The position numbers and the translations under genes were made by a program. A stretch of 64,000 bases of DNA from contig JAGUCH010000003.1 in assembly GCA_019096065.1 (NCBI GenBank), positions 7,440,001 through 7,504,000 of the forward strand, in the 5' to 3' direction. Under the pieces are notes generated by a model. It saw only the letters and a list, made by a program, of their open reading frames with translations, did not search any database and had not been told where the DNA came from. Below are positions 40,001-52,000 of the stretch, piece after piece. This DNA comes from Paracyclopina nana. Taxonomy: Eukaryota; Arthropoda; Copepoda; Cyclopoida; Cyclopettidae. The stretch's first letter is position 1. Every line of letters starts with the position of its first letter.

Positions 40001-43000
40001 CTGGTGACCATAACTCACGTACAGCAATTGTTATTTTGACTTGTTTTGGCTGATCCTCCCGCCAGAGCAGCTCATACTTGATCGAAGACCGACTTAATCC
40101 TCCAGTCAATCAAGTTGTAAACAGCCATAAAGTGTGAGTAGATAATGCAGTTAATGGCAAAATAAGAGAAGTAGCTGCTGTTGTCGTACAACAAGGATGT
40201 AGTGCCTGCGTTGCACCTTAATTCTTTCATCAGCGAGCAAATGCTAGGTGTCAGGTTCCTCCTGTTGATGATGATAATGCTGCCTCCAAACAAAAATCCT
40301 TATCACGAGATAAGGATTCTGCTTCCATGTGCAGTTATGCAGGACTACTTTCGTTTTTGCGCCTCCTTTGTCTTCCCCAAGCTGAAAAATAACCTTATTC
40401 GCTTGGCCATGCAAGCAGAGCAGCATGATTTAGCTTGGTCGTTGTTGTTTGACATCTGTCTGGCTAAACGCACATTTTTTACTTCTTGACTTTTTGGGAG
40501 TCTTCACCAGTGTGCAACTATCAGTAGCTAAAATCTTGATGGGTGTCCTCTTCCAAAGCATACTTTTCAGTTTTCATCCGACCCCCACTGTGGACAACGT
40601 CGACATAGTCATGGAGACATCTTCGTTCTAAAAAACCCTTACCCTTTGCTGTGGCAAAATTTGCAAACGTTGACCTCTAGCTCCGTGCATTGGAATTGCA
40701 GGCACGTTTTCACTTACATCACACAGCAACAACCTTAGGAATTTTTCGCATATTAACAACTCGTGTGTCTTTTGAATTGAGGAGCTGCTCATTTTGAGCG
40801 AAATTGCTCGTTTGATTTTGAGGCCAATACGAAACAAGTTGCTGGTCTTTAACACGCTGTGAAAATGTCAAGCTGCCTATCTGATACGGGATTTTACAAG
40901 CTATTTGCAAACACACATCTTCAGAGGATGATGAAACGCTCCAAAGCTGGCAAAATGGCTCCCAACAGGGGGTTAAACACCCGGGATTGCAGATACATGA
41001 ATTTTCATGTTGTCGTCTTATGAATACATCGCATTCAGCATAGGCCGAACGTTAAATATTGCTAACAAGCTGGCTGCAGAGTCTTTGTCTCGATCCGCCG
41101 CTAATTTCACCTACCTCTTTACGACGCTGGTACCTCGAGAGACTATCCTCCAATCTTGCGAAGATGATGACGAGGAATTCGCCTCAATCAGCCATGTCAA
41201 CTGAATCCTTCTCTCTATATATCGACTATCTTCAGTCCAATTAGCGTACTCAGTCTCCTGGATCGAATTTCAGGTTTGTAATGGTTCTTGTCAGAGCTCT
41301 TGATGACAACGAAATAAACTCCCAATTGCCAAATAAGGTCATCTTAACAGAAATTGAGAGAAAAGATTTGGGCTTCAAAGTTGAGGTCAACTAGTCTTTG
41401 AGTTGTTTGTTGAGTTGGCCTGGGCGACCTGTCGACCGGCGTGCCGGCCGGTCACAACTCGCGCGAGAGAAACTGAGTGATTACCAGATACTGGTTTCCT
41501 TTTTCATGCTCCTTGAAAATGGCAAAAAAGGCTTTGAAAGGCAATTTCATCGATCACTAGCAGAAGGTTGCTTTTTTCAGATTAAAACGTCTCAGCTTGC
41601 GCCGATTGGTTTTTACCGGTTAACGGTATGTGGGTAGAAAGATTCTCTCAACAAAATGAGAATTTCAACGGTCTAAATTGCATTTGCTCATTCAGTTTCA
41701 TGCTGATCAATTTTGATGTCCATTTTCCGTTCGAATGGGGATTTCACACACACACACACATGTGTCTTTTGCATCGTCTCATCACTTCAACATTTTTTGT
41801 GGGTAATTTGGGCTGAAAATACACGATTATACGTGCAGGGGCTATTGATAGATGATTACAGCCATTCTCTTGCACTCCTGAGTGTAGAACACTACTGTGC
41901 CAACAGCTCAAAAGATTGAGTGTTTGCTCATACCATCATTCGTCTTTAAACCGTCTCGTGGCTGTCGTTAGAAGACTTTTATACGCGGAATCAGAGGATA
42001 AATTCGTAGTTTCCTTCCTTTTAATCAAGATGGGCGACAATAATTTAGCAGCAGTCGTCATCTCCGTTGAATGAAACGCATGACTGGCTCACGACTTTCA
42101 CTGTCGTGTCAAATTTGGCTCCAAAAGGCACCTCAGCAAGTTTGGTGAATTTATTTTTAACATGTATGGCAGCTCTGTCTCGTTAGTGTGTAAACAAATC
42201 AGCTGAGGGAGCCAAACAAAAACAGCGCTGTTTAACCACGTGAAAAATCGTGGAAAAGCAAAAGCAAGCCAGCTTCTTTGTGTGAGCAGCTTTTTGTGTT
42301 GGCTAGCCCTGTCTGCACACACATCCAAGTAAGTGAAAAATTCCTGAGATTCATTGCTAGAAATTGATTTTTCCGTGTAAGTAGTCGCTCACAGCAATCG
42401 CAAAAAGGCACTTTTAATCTTTGAGCTCTAAGCTGTAGTTTTTTTCCAAGTAGCTTAATTTGAAGATCTTCAGACAACCGTTAATTTTTTAGCTGGTAGT
42501 AGAAGAAATGCTTCTAATATGAAGCTGTTGGCAGAGGTTCTCCTATCAGTCATAATAGCAGACACACCCTAGAATTTTACTCATTCATAAATACTGCGAA
42601 GCTAACCAATTGTTAGACCACCTCCTAAATGTCAAAACTGAAGCCTTCTCTCCTCAACTATCAGCTAGGATGGTGAGGTTGAAAAACGTTCGCTTTTTGC
42701 ACTTTTTCGAAGATAGATCGAGCAGATCTAGTTTTTTCCCTAACCTCGATCGTCGTTGCACTGCTGCTAACTATCGACCGTTGCTCCAACATGTTGGCCT
42801 GGCTCTAATCAAAAGGTTTTTGGTCTCCTTTTTTTCCTTCGACCAATTTGGTCGCACAGGCTGCAGTAGCTAATACGGAAGCAAAGAATGCTGTGGACTT
42901 AATGCACACTAGGCAAAATCCACAGAGTCATAAGTTTCAGTTCTCTCAATATGCTTCTTATACCACCATCATCATTGTGGGTCTAGAAAGTAGGTTGGGA

Positions 43001-46000
43001 AATTGAATGTGGTCATCTTATGATGATCTTGCTGTTATGCATGCCTCATTCGATTCGCCCGATTCTCTTTTTTGCCCGATCATCTCATCATAAAAGCCTC
43101 TTTTTACTCTGTCACCCCTTTTTCTAATGGCTTTTTGCAGTTGACAAATAATACTGAGCTATGCGAGTTTTCTCCCTGGCTTCAAGTAGCAATTTCCTTA
43201 ATATTGTTGTTGTCGTTTCGAATTTTGTGGCAGCCAAAGGTCGCGGTCGCGAGCGGCCGGAGCTGATGACCCTTTAAAAATCTTAATATTTGGTAGCCAG
43301 GTCGTAAAGGAATTGACACACCATCACGGCTCCCCGCCGTCGCGGTGGGTGGTATCTTTGGAAACCACAATAATCCATTGTCCCAGAGTGGCAACGTAAT
43401 GGACACGAACTTGTTCTTCTTCGTAGCTTTTTGCTACTACGAGCGGTGGTAGGTAGCACATTCAAAGAGAAGTGACATGTGTACTCCATCCCGCTTGCGC
43501 CAAGAGAGAAAAGGGCTTGTGTGCAAATTGCCAAAATCGCGGATTTGCCATAAAGTTGAAGCAGCAGCAGCAGAAGAAATGCTCTCGAGCCTTTCAAGTC
43601 GTGCAGTAGTAAAAGGGTCCTGATGCGGTATAATTTGTCAAGGTTATGAATCTCCTCTTGGTGGCTTTTCTGACTGTGAGCAATTATTGCAAAAAGTAGG
43701 TTTTACGTTGTGTGTATTCTATATGAAAAATAGCAGCGCAAGGCTATCAGGAACGGGCTCGAATTTCCCGTTATTTGGGGTCTAATTACTGCTCTCTTAT
43801 CAATTTGGAGCAGAAACGACGGCTGTAATTGAGCGAGAGAGAGAGAGAGAAAATTCGTCATTGTGTCCAGGAAAGAGTGTGAGAAGGGAGGAAGCTCTTC
43901 TTCGCAGCCAGGACATTTATAATTGCATACCTCGTGATAAATGGTGGAAAAATTGAGAGCGCAAAGTGGCAGTTATGCATAGCATTTAGCGGCCCCATCT
44001 ACTAGCTTTAATGGGGCCGAGGTCGTTCCACTTTTTAGGGTACTATATGGCCGGAACTTGAGACTATGCCGACAACAGAGCAAATCTGAGCCCGTGTAAA
44101 CTATCGGGTATTTGTTTGTTTCTAATGGCCCATAGGCACTTGATCGGAAGCTGATTTCCCCCTTTAGCTGTGTCACAATGCGCCTTTTGTCCTCGCTTCG
44201 CGCAAAGGAACTTTTTTAATATTCAAAGTTTTTGCAGTTGATTTTGGAATTGCACTTTGGCTCTTGTACATTTACGATGTGTGTGGCTTTCAAAGCTGAT
44301 TCCAAACTTTTGAAGGGTGCACTGAGGTTCAGACATCAAAAAAGGGCTAGAGAAGGAAGAGCTTTCGTGTGCAATTTATTTGATGGATTATTCTGAGCAT
44401 ATTGTGGGTAGAAAGAGCAGTGTACTACAACTATATGCCACGGATGAATCTAGCTAGATCGGAGCAACATCAGGCCATGTTGCGTACATTTAGTCTAATG
44501 AAGCCGAAGAAGGAGCTAGCTAGCTTTCCGTGGCATTATACTAATAACTAAAACAAAGAGATGGAAAACAAATTGGACAAGTTTGCCAACAACATCAACC
44601 AGTAGCTGCTCAAGTTCATTTCTCTTCCTACATATGGATAGCAGCATATAGAAAGTTGTGAGAAATTCACTGTGGGCGGATCATCGCTACTATCAGCTGG
44701 AATATTGAAGTAGTTGAGATAAAAGCAGAGCCAGAAACATTAGCTATGCATATCCATTTCACAGCCATGGGCGGCTAAGTTTTACTTAGGCTTGGCCCCA
44801 GGGGTGTCAACCACAATCAACCATGATCATCACCTCGATTGACACCTTGAATTTTGCCCTCCAGTCATGCGAGTCGTGCTACTGATTATCTCTGTTCTTA
44901 TTTGCATCAGGACACCTTCGGGGCTAGCTTCATCTTCGGAGAAATCCTCATCAATTCTTGAGCAACCATTCTTCGCGCAGTTATATGCAAAAATGCTTTT
45001 TTACCTCTCTCACGTTTAATGTGGCGTTAGATTGACCATCATCGTGTGTCGATCCGGAAGCCAATTTTGCACATTGATGGCACCAGCTTTCAAGCCTCAT
45101 TGCAAAACGCTCCAGTATGTCAAGAATTTCTTCATCAAGTTTCCTCGCGCAGAGCTCGCCGAAAATGAGCACATTTAGCCTTATTGCCCGGCCTGGATGC
45201 TTTTCAATTTATCTCCATCCTTTTGAGGTCATCTAATATACCCTCGCATACCTCAAGTTTTTTACTCAAGCTAGGGTTAACCTCGTTTTTCATATTATCC
45301 CAGAATAACCTGGGGAAAGAGCTTCATGAAGATGGCCTCCTCCACTTTTTGCTCAATTATGCTATGAGCTGTCAAAAATTGAAGGGAAAATAATGCGTAT
45401 AAGCGATAAGTAAGGCCTCTTAAGTCCTCGCATCTGTCAAAGTAAGATAGCTTTGTGAAGGTTTGAAGCGTCTGTCTTTTCACGTCATTGTTTCAGCCTC
45501 GCGTGTGGCTCTTGGCTATTGTCTTTTTTCTCCACAACTGCAGAATTCACCGGCAGCTTTTGAATATATTTAGCCACTGGTGATATATTCTTAACTCTCG
45601 CGCACGAGTGTGTGTGCGTTGTTGAGTTAGCAAGCAAAATAATCCATCAATGCCCCTTCTTCCAGGCTATTCACGCTCCATACCAGGCAATCCTCGCTAC
45701 ACAGTGCTGGGCAATGATGACAATGGCGAGTTCAGCCTCCAGATTGCGGACGTGAGGCTGGAGGACGACGCGGACTACGAGTGCCAAGTGGGCCCCGCCA
45801 ACTACAACAGACCCATTCGCCATCGTGCCCATCTGCACGTTTTGCGTAAGCTGAAGAGCCATTTCAGGCTTTCCCTACATTTAGTGCTAATCCTGATTCT
45901 TGATGTGTGCAGTGAAGCCAACCTCCATTGAGATTGTGGGACATCCGACGGGGAGCCGAGTGAAAATCAAGGAGAATGAGGAAGTCGAGCTCACCTGCAA

Positions 46001-49000
46001 AGTAGCTAATGCCAAACCCAAGGCTGACATTGTGTGGTACCGAAAGGACAGCCAGTTCGTTACAGGTAACCTTCATTGACACGCAATTTTTAGCACCTCC
46101 TCGCCATATAACCTTTCAATATCTGAACCTTCTCAGCTTTTGTATTCGCATTAAGGCCTTCATTCAAATTTTCAATCAAGTCTCGTGTTTCTGCACACTC
46201 AGCATGATTTTGTGCACTATCTGCAATGTTGATTGAAGTTTTTCAAAGAAGTTGACCTGTCCAGGATTGATGTGTGCCTGCGCGATGGCAAGCTCAGAGG
46301 ACCTTAACTTATTTTTTGCTCCTTCAGATTCTCGAGAGGATAGCGAAGAGGACGGTTCATTAGAAGGCCGGAAGACGGTGACGAGCACAATTAAGTTTCG
46401 GCCCACAGCCAGAGACAACTCCGCCACGTATGCCTGCGAAGCTCAACATCCTGCTCTTCACAGCGAAACTATGCGGGTTTCAGTCGTCTTATCTGTCATG
46501 TGTAAGTTGCATAATTCCAATATCTGCTCTAAGAACCGCAACCAACCCCTCCATATTATTGGATCGAGGAGCTAGCTGGCTGCTTTCTCCCAACCGACGT
46601 GAAATTCTGAAAGCAGCAGCCAAAATGATGATGTAGTTGTAGGAAGAAGTGCGCGTAGCCAAGCATACCATATATTCTACTACAGCTGTGGTTCTAACTT
46701 GGGCCTGCTCATCTGATATCTATTAAACTTTAGCTGATGCCTCCAGGAGTTATAGCCTTCGAGATTTTCTTCGCTACAGCAGCAGACAATAGTGCAGAGA
46801 TCAAAGAGCAGTCCTTGGGGGGCTGTGGTAGTACAACTAGCTTAGGTGGTATTACATGAAAAGCTCCATTATGGTGAGAAAACACTTGCTTTTTTCCATT
46901 GATTGACGGCCTACTGCTAGGTACTACATAGTTGCTCCAACCAAAAAAAGGAAAAGGGGAAACCTCGTTCCATGGCTAATAATGCTTTGCTGCAGACCAA
47001 TTTTCAGTTTCATTGCACAAACTACTTTGGCCAAAAGAAGGAGAAGAACCATCTGAGATGAGAAATTAGCCCACTTGGGGCAAAACATCTGGGGAGCTAA
47101 AAGGGGAAAAAAGGACAACTCACTGGGCCATTTTGACGACCTTTTTTACTATATGTGTAATAGCAGCTACAGTAGCAGTGGCTTTCACAAAAGCACATAG
47201 AATGCTGCCCCCTTGTACCTCAATAATTTTTTAACAACTGCATCATCATCTGTAAATGGAAGAAGACCCCCAAGTTTTGAAGGCTATGCTGCCACTATAT
47301 ATGGCAACTTTGTCAAATTATTGGCCATTGCGGTCAAACTACAGCACTCAGCTGCATCTGGTCCAATTGCACTATTTACCGCATTTTCCAGACCCCCCAG
47401 GCCCACCAGAGATCCAGGGCTACATTCAGGGCGAGACCATTCGCATGGGACAGACGGTTTCACTGACTTGCGTCTCTTACGGCGGCAACCCGTTGGCCAC
47501 CATCACTTGGTTCCGAAATGGCGAAATGGTGGACATGTCGTATACGACGTCAGGTCGCGAGTCCCGCAATATGCATACATTTGTGGCTGCGGCCTCAGAC
47601 AACAATGCCAAGTTCAGCTGCGAGGCCAGAAACGAAATGTCTGTGGAGACCATGAAGGCTGAAATCAAGATGGCCGTCCACTGTAAGGCTCCTACTTTAT
47701 TATCTCGGCCTTGATTCAGTTTAATCCTTACTTCGTGTTGCAGTTGCACCCGAGAAAGTCACCATCGAGGGGCCCAGTGAGGCCAAAGTTGGCGACAGCC
47801 TCAGCTTTAAATGTGCGACCGCCAACTCTAATCCCCCTGCCAGCGTTCAGTGGGTAGTTGATGGCCGGACAGTGCATGCGGCCTTTACTCACTCGGTAAG
47901 AAGAAAATAATGCTGTGACATGGCCTCAACTTTTCCACGTGCGCACATCGAAGTTTCCCCTTTCCTTGTTTACAGCACAACAACAATAACGTACACAACA
48001 GCAGCAAGTGAACCAAACTTTTTTTTGCTTCTCTCAACAGGGCAGTAGTGATGAAGGTGGTTGGGTCACAACTTCCGAGCTGGCCGTCTCGGTTAGCCCC
48101 AATGATCGTAACAAGATGATCTCATGCTACGCAGTCAACCAGGAGCTGGGAGAAACCATCCAGCAGACCCATATGGTCAGCATACTCTGTAAGGACCCTT
48201 TTCGGTTTTAAACTGCTACCATGGCATGGATGGCGCCACAATAGCTAGTTGACATGGTTTTTAGTTGCTGTTGCTTTTTGGCATTTTTGACATGCGAACG
48301 GAGGAATTTCTTGCGGTCCCGCTCAAAACAAATCGTTGCTCCATCTAGCGGACTTGATGATGTAGCCCATGAAGTTAAGTTTGGCATAAGTCTATGTGAT
48401 TTGCGAAAACAAATCGAGTAGGTAGGCTTAAAAAAGTAGAAAAATGGCTGGTGCAGTGGCCTAGCTTTAGGTTTAGTCAACTTTATCTCAACAGTCTAAG
48501 TTGTTCTACTACTACGTGTGTCTAAGACTAAGCCATGTCTTCTACCCAAGCAATGGTGGTATGCTGTCAACTACAAATCCCTCTACTACGTTAAACTCGT
48601 GTCCTTGCCAGACGACTACGAAGAGACCATAAACCCACTTTTAAGGCTTGCGTAGTAAAACATCCTCATCACTGTGTTGTATCATTTGTAGATCCTCCCG
48701 GAGCTCCAAATATCACCGGACTGACGACTGGCACTCCTCTCATAGAGGGCCAAATTCGAAGGCTCACCTGCATGTCCATGGCCGGCAATCCCCTGGCCGA
48801 CCTCAAGTGGTTCATGGGTGACACGGAATTGACCAACGCCGTCACTGTCAAGGGGGAGAACGGGGACTACTCCAAATCCGACCTCACCATCACTGCCGAT
48901 CGCAAAGACAACGGCAAAGAGTACGTGTGCAAAGCCTCTAATCCAGCCACGGCTGAGCCTTTGAAGGCCTCCCTGCCGGTCAGTGTGCTCTTCAAGCCGG

Positions 49001-52000
49001 ATAAAGTGAAAATATCGATGGATCCAGCCGAGCCGAAAGCCGGCCAGAAGGCAATTTTGACCTGCGAGAGTGGCACCTCTAATCCCACGGCTCGCATTCT
49101 TTGGAGGTACAAAAATAAGCAACACGCCGGAGTGGACACGAACGTGAAGAGTGGGGATTTCGGCGGCAACATCACCACCAACATGCTTGAGATCGAGGTG
49201 AAACCAGAGGATCACGGAGCTGTCATCATTTGCGAGGCCGTCAATGATGAGCTGCAAGAGAGTGTGCACAACGCGGAAACACTGAGTGTGAAATGTAAGT
49301 ATTTTACCCCCCTTTTAATCATATGCATAAACTTTCTCCTGTAGCTATACTATAAAGGCTGCTGCGTTTGCTGTGCTGCGGCCTCTCCTGGCTCTTCTTG
49401 GTCTTGCTTTAACTCTTTGGGAGGAATAATAAATCTTGCCCTTCTTGTCCCATCTGCTGCTGCTACTTAAGCCTCCGAGATCTCTAATCAGACCCAAGTT
49501 CTGAGTAAAACACACGCGCATGCAATTTTTTTTGAGTGCCACCACGAAAAAAGTTAGCGCGCGACTTGATGCTGCGACACTAAATAAACTTTGACTATTA
49601 CTTAATATTTCATCCCACGCCCGGCCACCCAAACTTTACACGAAATGTACTATATACAGTTTGGCTTGTGCAAGTTTCTTCTCCAGGATCTTATCTTCAG
49701 CCTACTTTGGCTGGAGGGAAAAAAGCAATTTCATATTGTTGTAGCTAATGCTTTTTTAGTGAGTGGAATACAAAAAAACAACACAAGGGCTATAGTACAT
49801 AAAAGAAGGACCAGCACAAGCAAAAGCCCGCAGCCGAAGCAGGTTATATCGAATAGAGTACAGAGTAACTTTCGAGTGTCAGGCCTGACACCTCATAAAG
49901 CCTTTTATGCTGTTTAGTATACAAGTAAGGAAGTGGTTTCATAATCTGCTGTAAGTGGGGTGAACTCAATTTTCCCCACTAAACAAGATTAGTAGGGAAA
50001 TTCTCTCATGAATATTGATTTGCAGACAAGCCTCGGTTCCAAGAGGAAAGTGATGTGCTCAAAGTGTTCTCCGTCAACGAAGGTGGTAACCTCATCATCA
50101 ATCTACCCGCGACAGCAAATCCCCCCGAAATCGAATACAAATGGACGAAAAGTGGAAATGGGGGATCTCGAATCCCTACCTCGGACGAGGCCTTGCCCGA
50201 GTCCAGAGCCATTGCGCTGCCTGGAGGCTCTCTCAACATCAGCCAGGCCCGAAGGGAGGACACGGGCATTTACAAAGTGAAAGCCTCCAATTCCGAAGGA
50301 AAAACGACGTTCAAGTTCAGGTTGGACGTTCACTACGCGCCCAAGTAAGCATAATGCGGCAGGGGATCTGGTTTCCATATACCAAGCATATATGCAGTAA
50401 ATCATTTGCATGGTCACGCTCCGTAGAAGGCCTCTTTTCTAGCCGCCCTCACTTGTTCACCGTGAAACCCGTTTCATGGGAAAATTGGGGGCTCTAAATC
50501 ACCAGGCTGCCACCTTTACACGGGGATTTTGAGGCAACGCCTCGATCTGAAATGTGTAACAATATTTTGGAGTCTATCGCCCGCGTTAATTAGCGCTCGT
50601 AGAGTTCCGAGTACTTGACTTAATTGAAATTGTACGACTGTCTGTTGAGCTCAAGCGGAAATTACGATAACAAGGAAAGTTTGACATGGCTTGCATTATT
50701 TTCAATTTTTGTCTTAAAGATGTGAAAAAATGCCTTTATAAACTGTCGTAAATTTGCATTTTTAGCCTATATTTAGGACTATATATTTAAAAAATATATA
50801 TAGCGTATGCTTTGATGCTGATTCACTAAACATCAAAGAATTTGAAATAGCTGCAGTGTACTTTGTATCGGGCCTTCTTTATTTGACGGACCCTATGTAG
50901 CATACATGTATGTGGCTACACGCTAATTGGTCTGCCACTTACACACAACTAGCTGTCTTAAACATTCTTTGCCCTCACCTAGGATCAACCAAATCACAAG
51001 CCACGTGTTGGTGTACCCTGGTGAAAACGCGGAGATGGTTTGCGTAGTCGACGCCAACCCGATTAATGCCGACACAGTCAAGTGGCTGAGGGACGACTTT
51101 GACATGGATGCCAAGGCCAAAATGGTCAGTGTGTCCAATACCAGCTTCTTCTTGACCATCATAAATGTCACAGAGGCAGACGCAGGAAAATTCACTTGCG
51201 AGGTCAATAATGGCATAGGGGAGGCCGTGTCTAATTCATCTTACTTGCTCGTGAGACGTAAGTGCAGCACTAACTCTGAACTTTGCAATTTATGAGTCTT
51301 TTTGTCATCCAACTACTACTTCTACATTCTTGCCTCAAAGTTGCCACATATTCAGCCCATGGGAATATATACCTTATTCTTCAAAATGGTAGAAAACAGC
51401 AACTTCAAAGCAAACTAATTGGGCTGCATTTCAATGAGTTGTGCATTCTTTTGATGAAAGTTACAAACTCGTGACAAATTTTTCCATTTTGGAACTCGAA
51501 AACTGTAGTTGTTGTAGCATTGGCTATAGGCAGATGCCAAATGCAGATATTGTCACTCAAAGTGTGTTAATTAACAGATAAACCAAAGATTGACAAGAGT
51601 CCAGCGCTTGCCAAGTCTGCGAGTGACAAAGGTCAAATTGGCAAGCTCGTGTGTCGTGCCCAAGGAGCGCCTGATATTTCGTTCATGTGGAGCAGACAAG
51701 GCCGGGTCATCCAGATTAACAAGGTTGATGAGCCGAGCGAGGGTGACGAGGCTGCTGCAGCCGCTGCCAACGAGGGCGAAGACATCAAGAAGTACGAAGT
51801 GAAAAACCAGATGATTGACAGGTAACACCTTCTAATTAGCCCCAAATTCTGGCACTATTACTCCCTTGAATTAAGCATTTCGGTTCCGGAATTTAACTGC
51901 AAAATAATTATGTAGCATAGCAGAAGAAAGTTTCTTTTTCGTGCTCAATTTCGGTTATTATTTGCTCCCATTACGTAGCAGCAGCACATAATTTTGCAGC

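Noticed and set aside
41411..41460. GC-rich patch with nested short inverted repeats (GACCGGC/GCCGGTC, GAGTTG/CAACTC)
   Set aside because: Stems of 6-7 bp, not symmetrically nested; too weak to call a functional hairpin or terminator.
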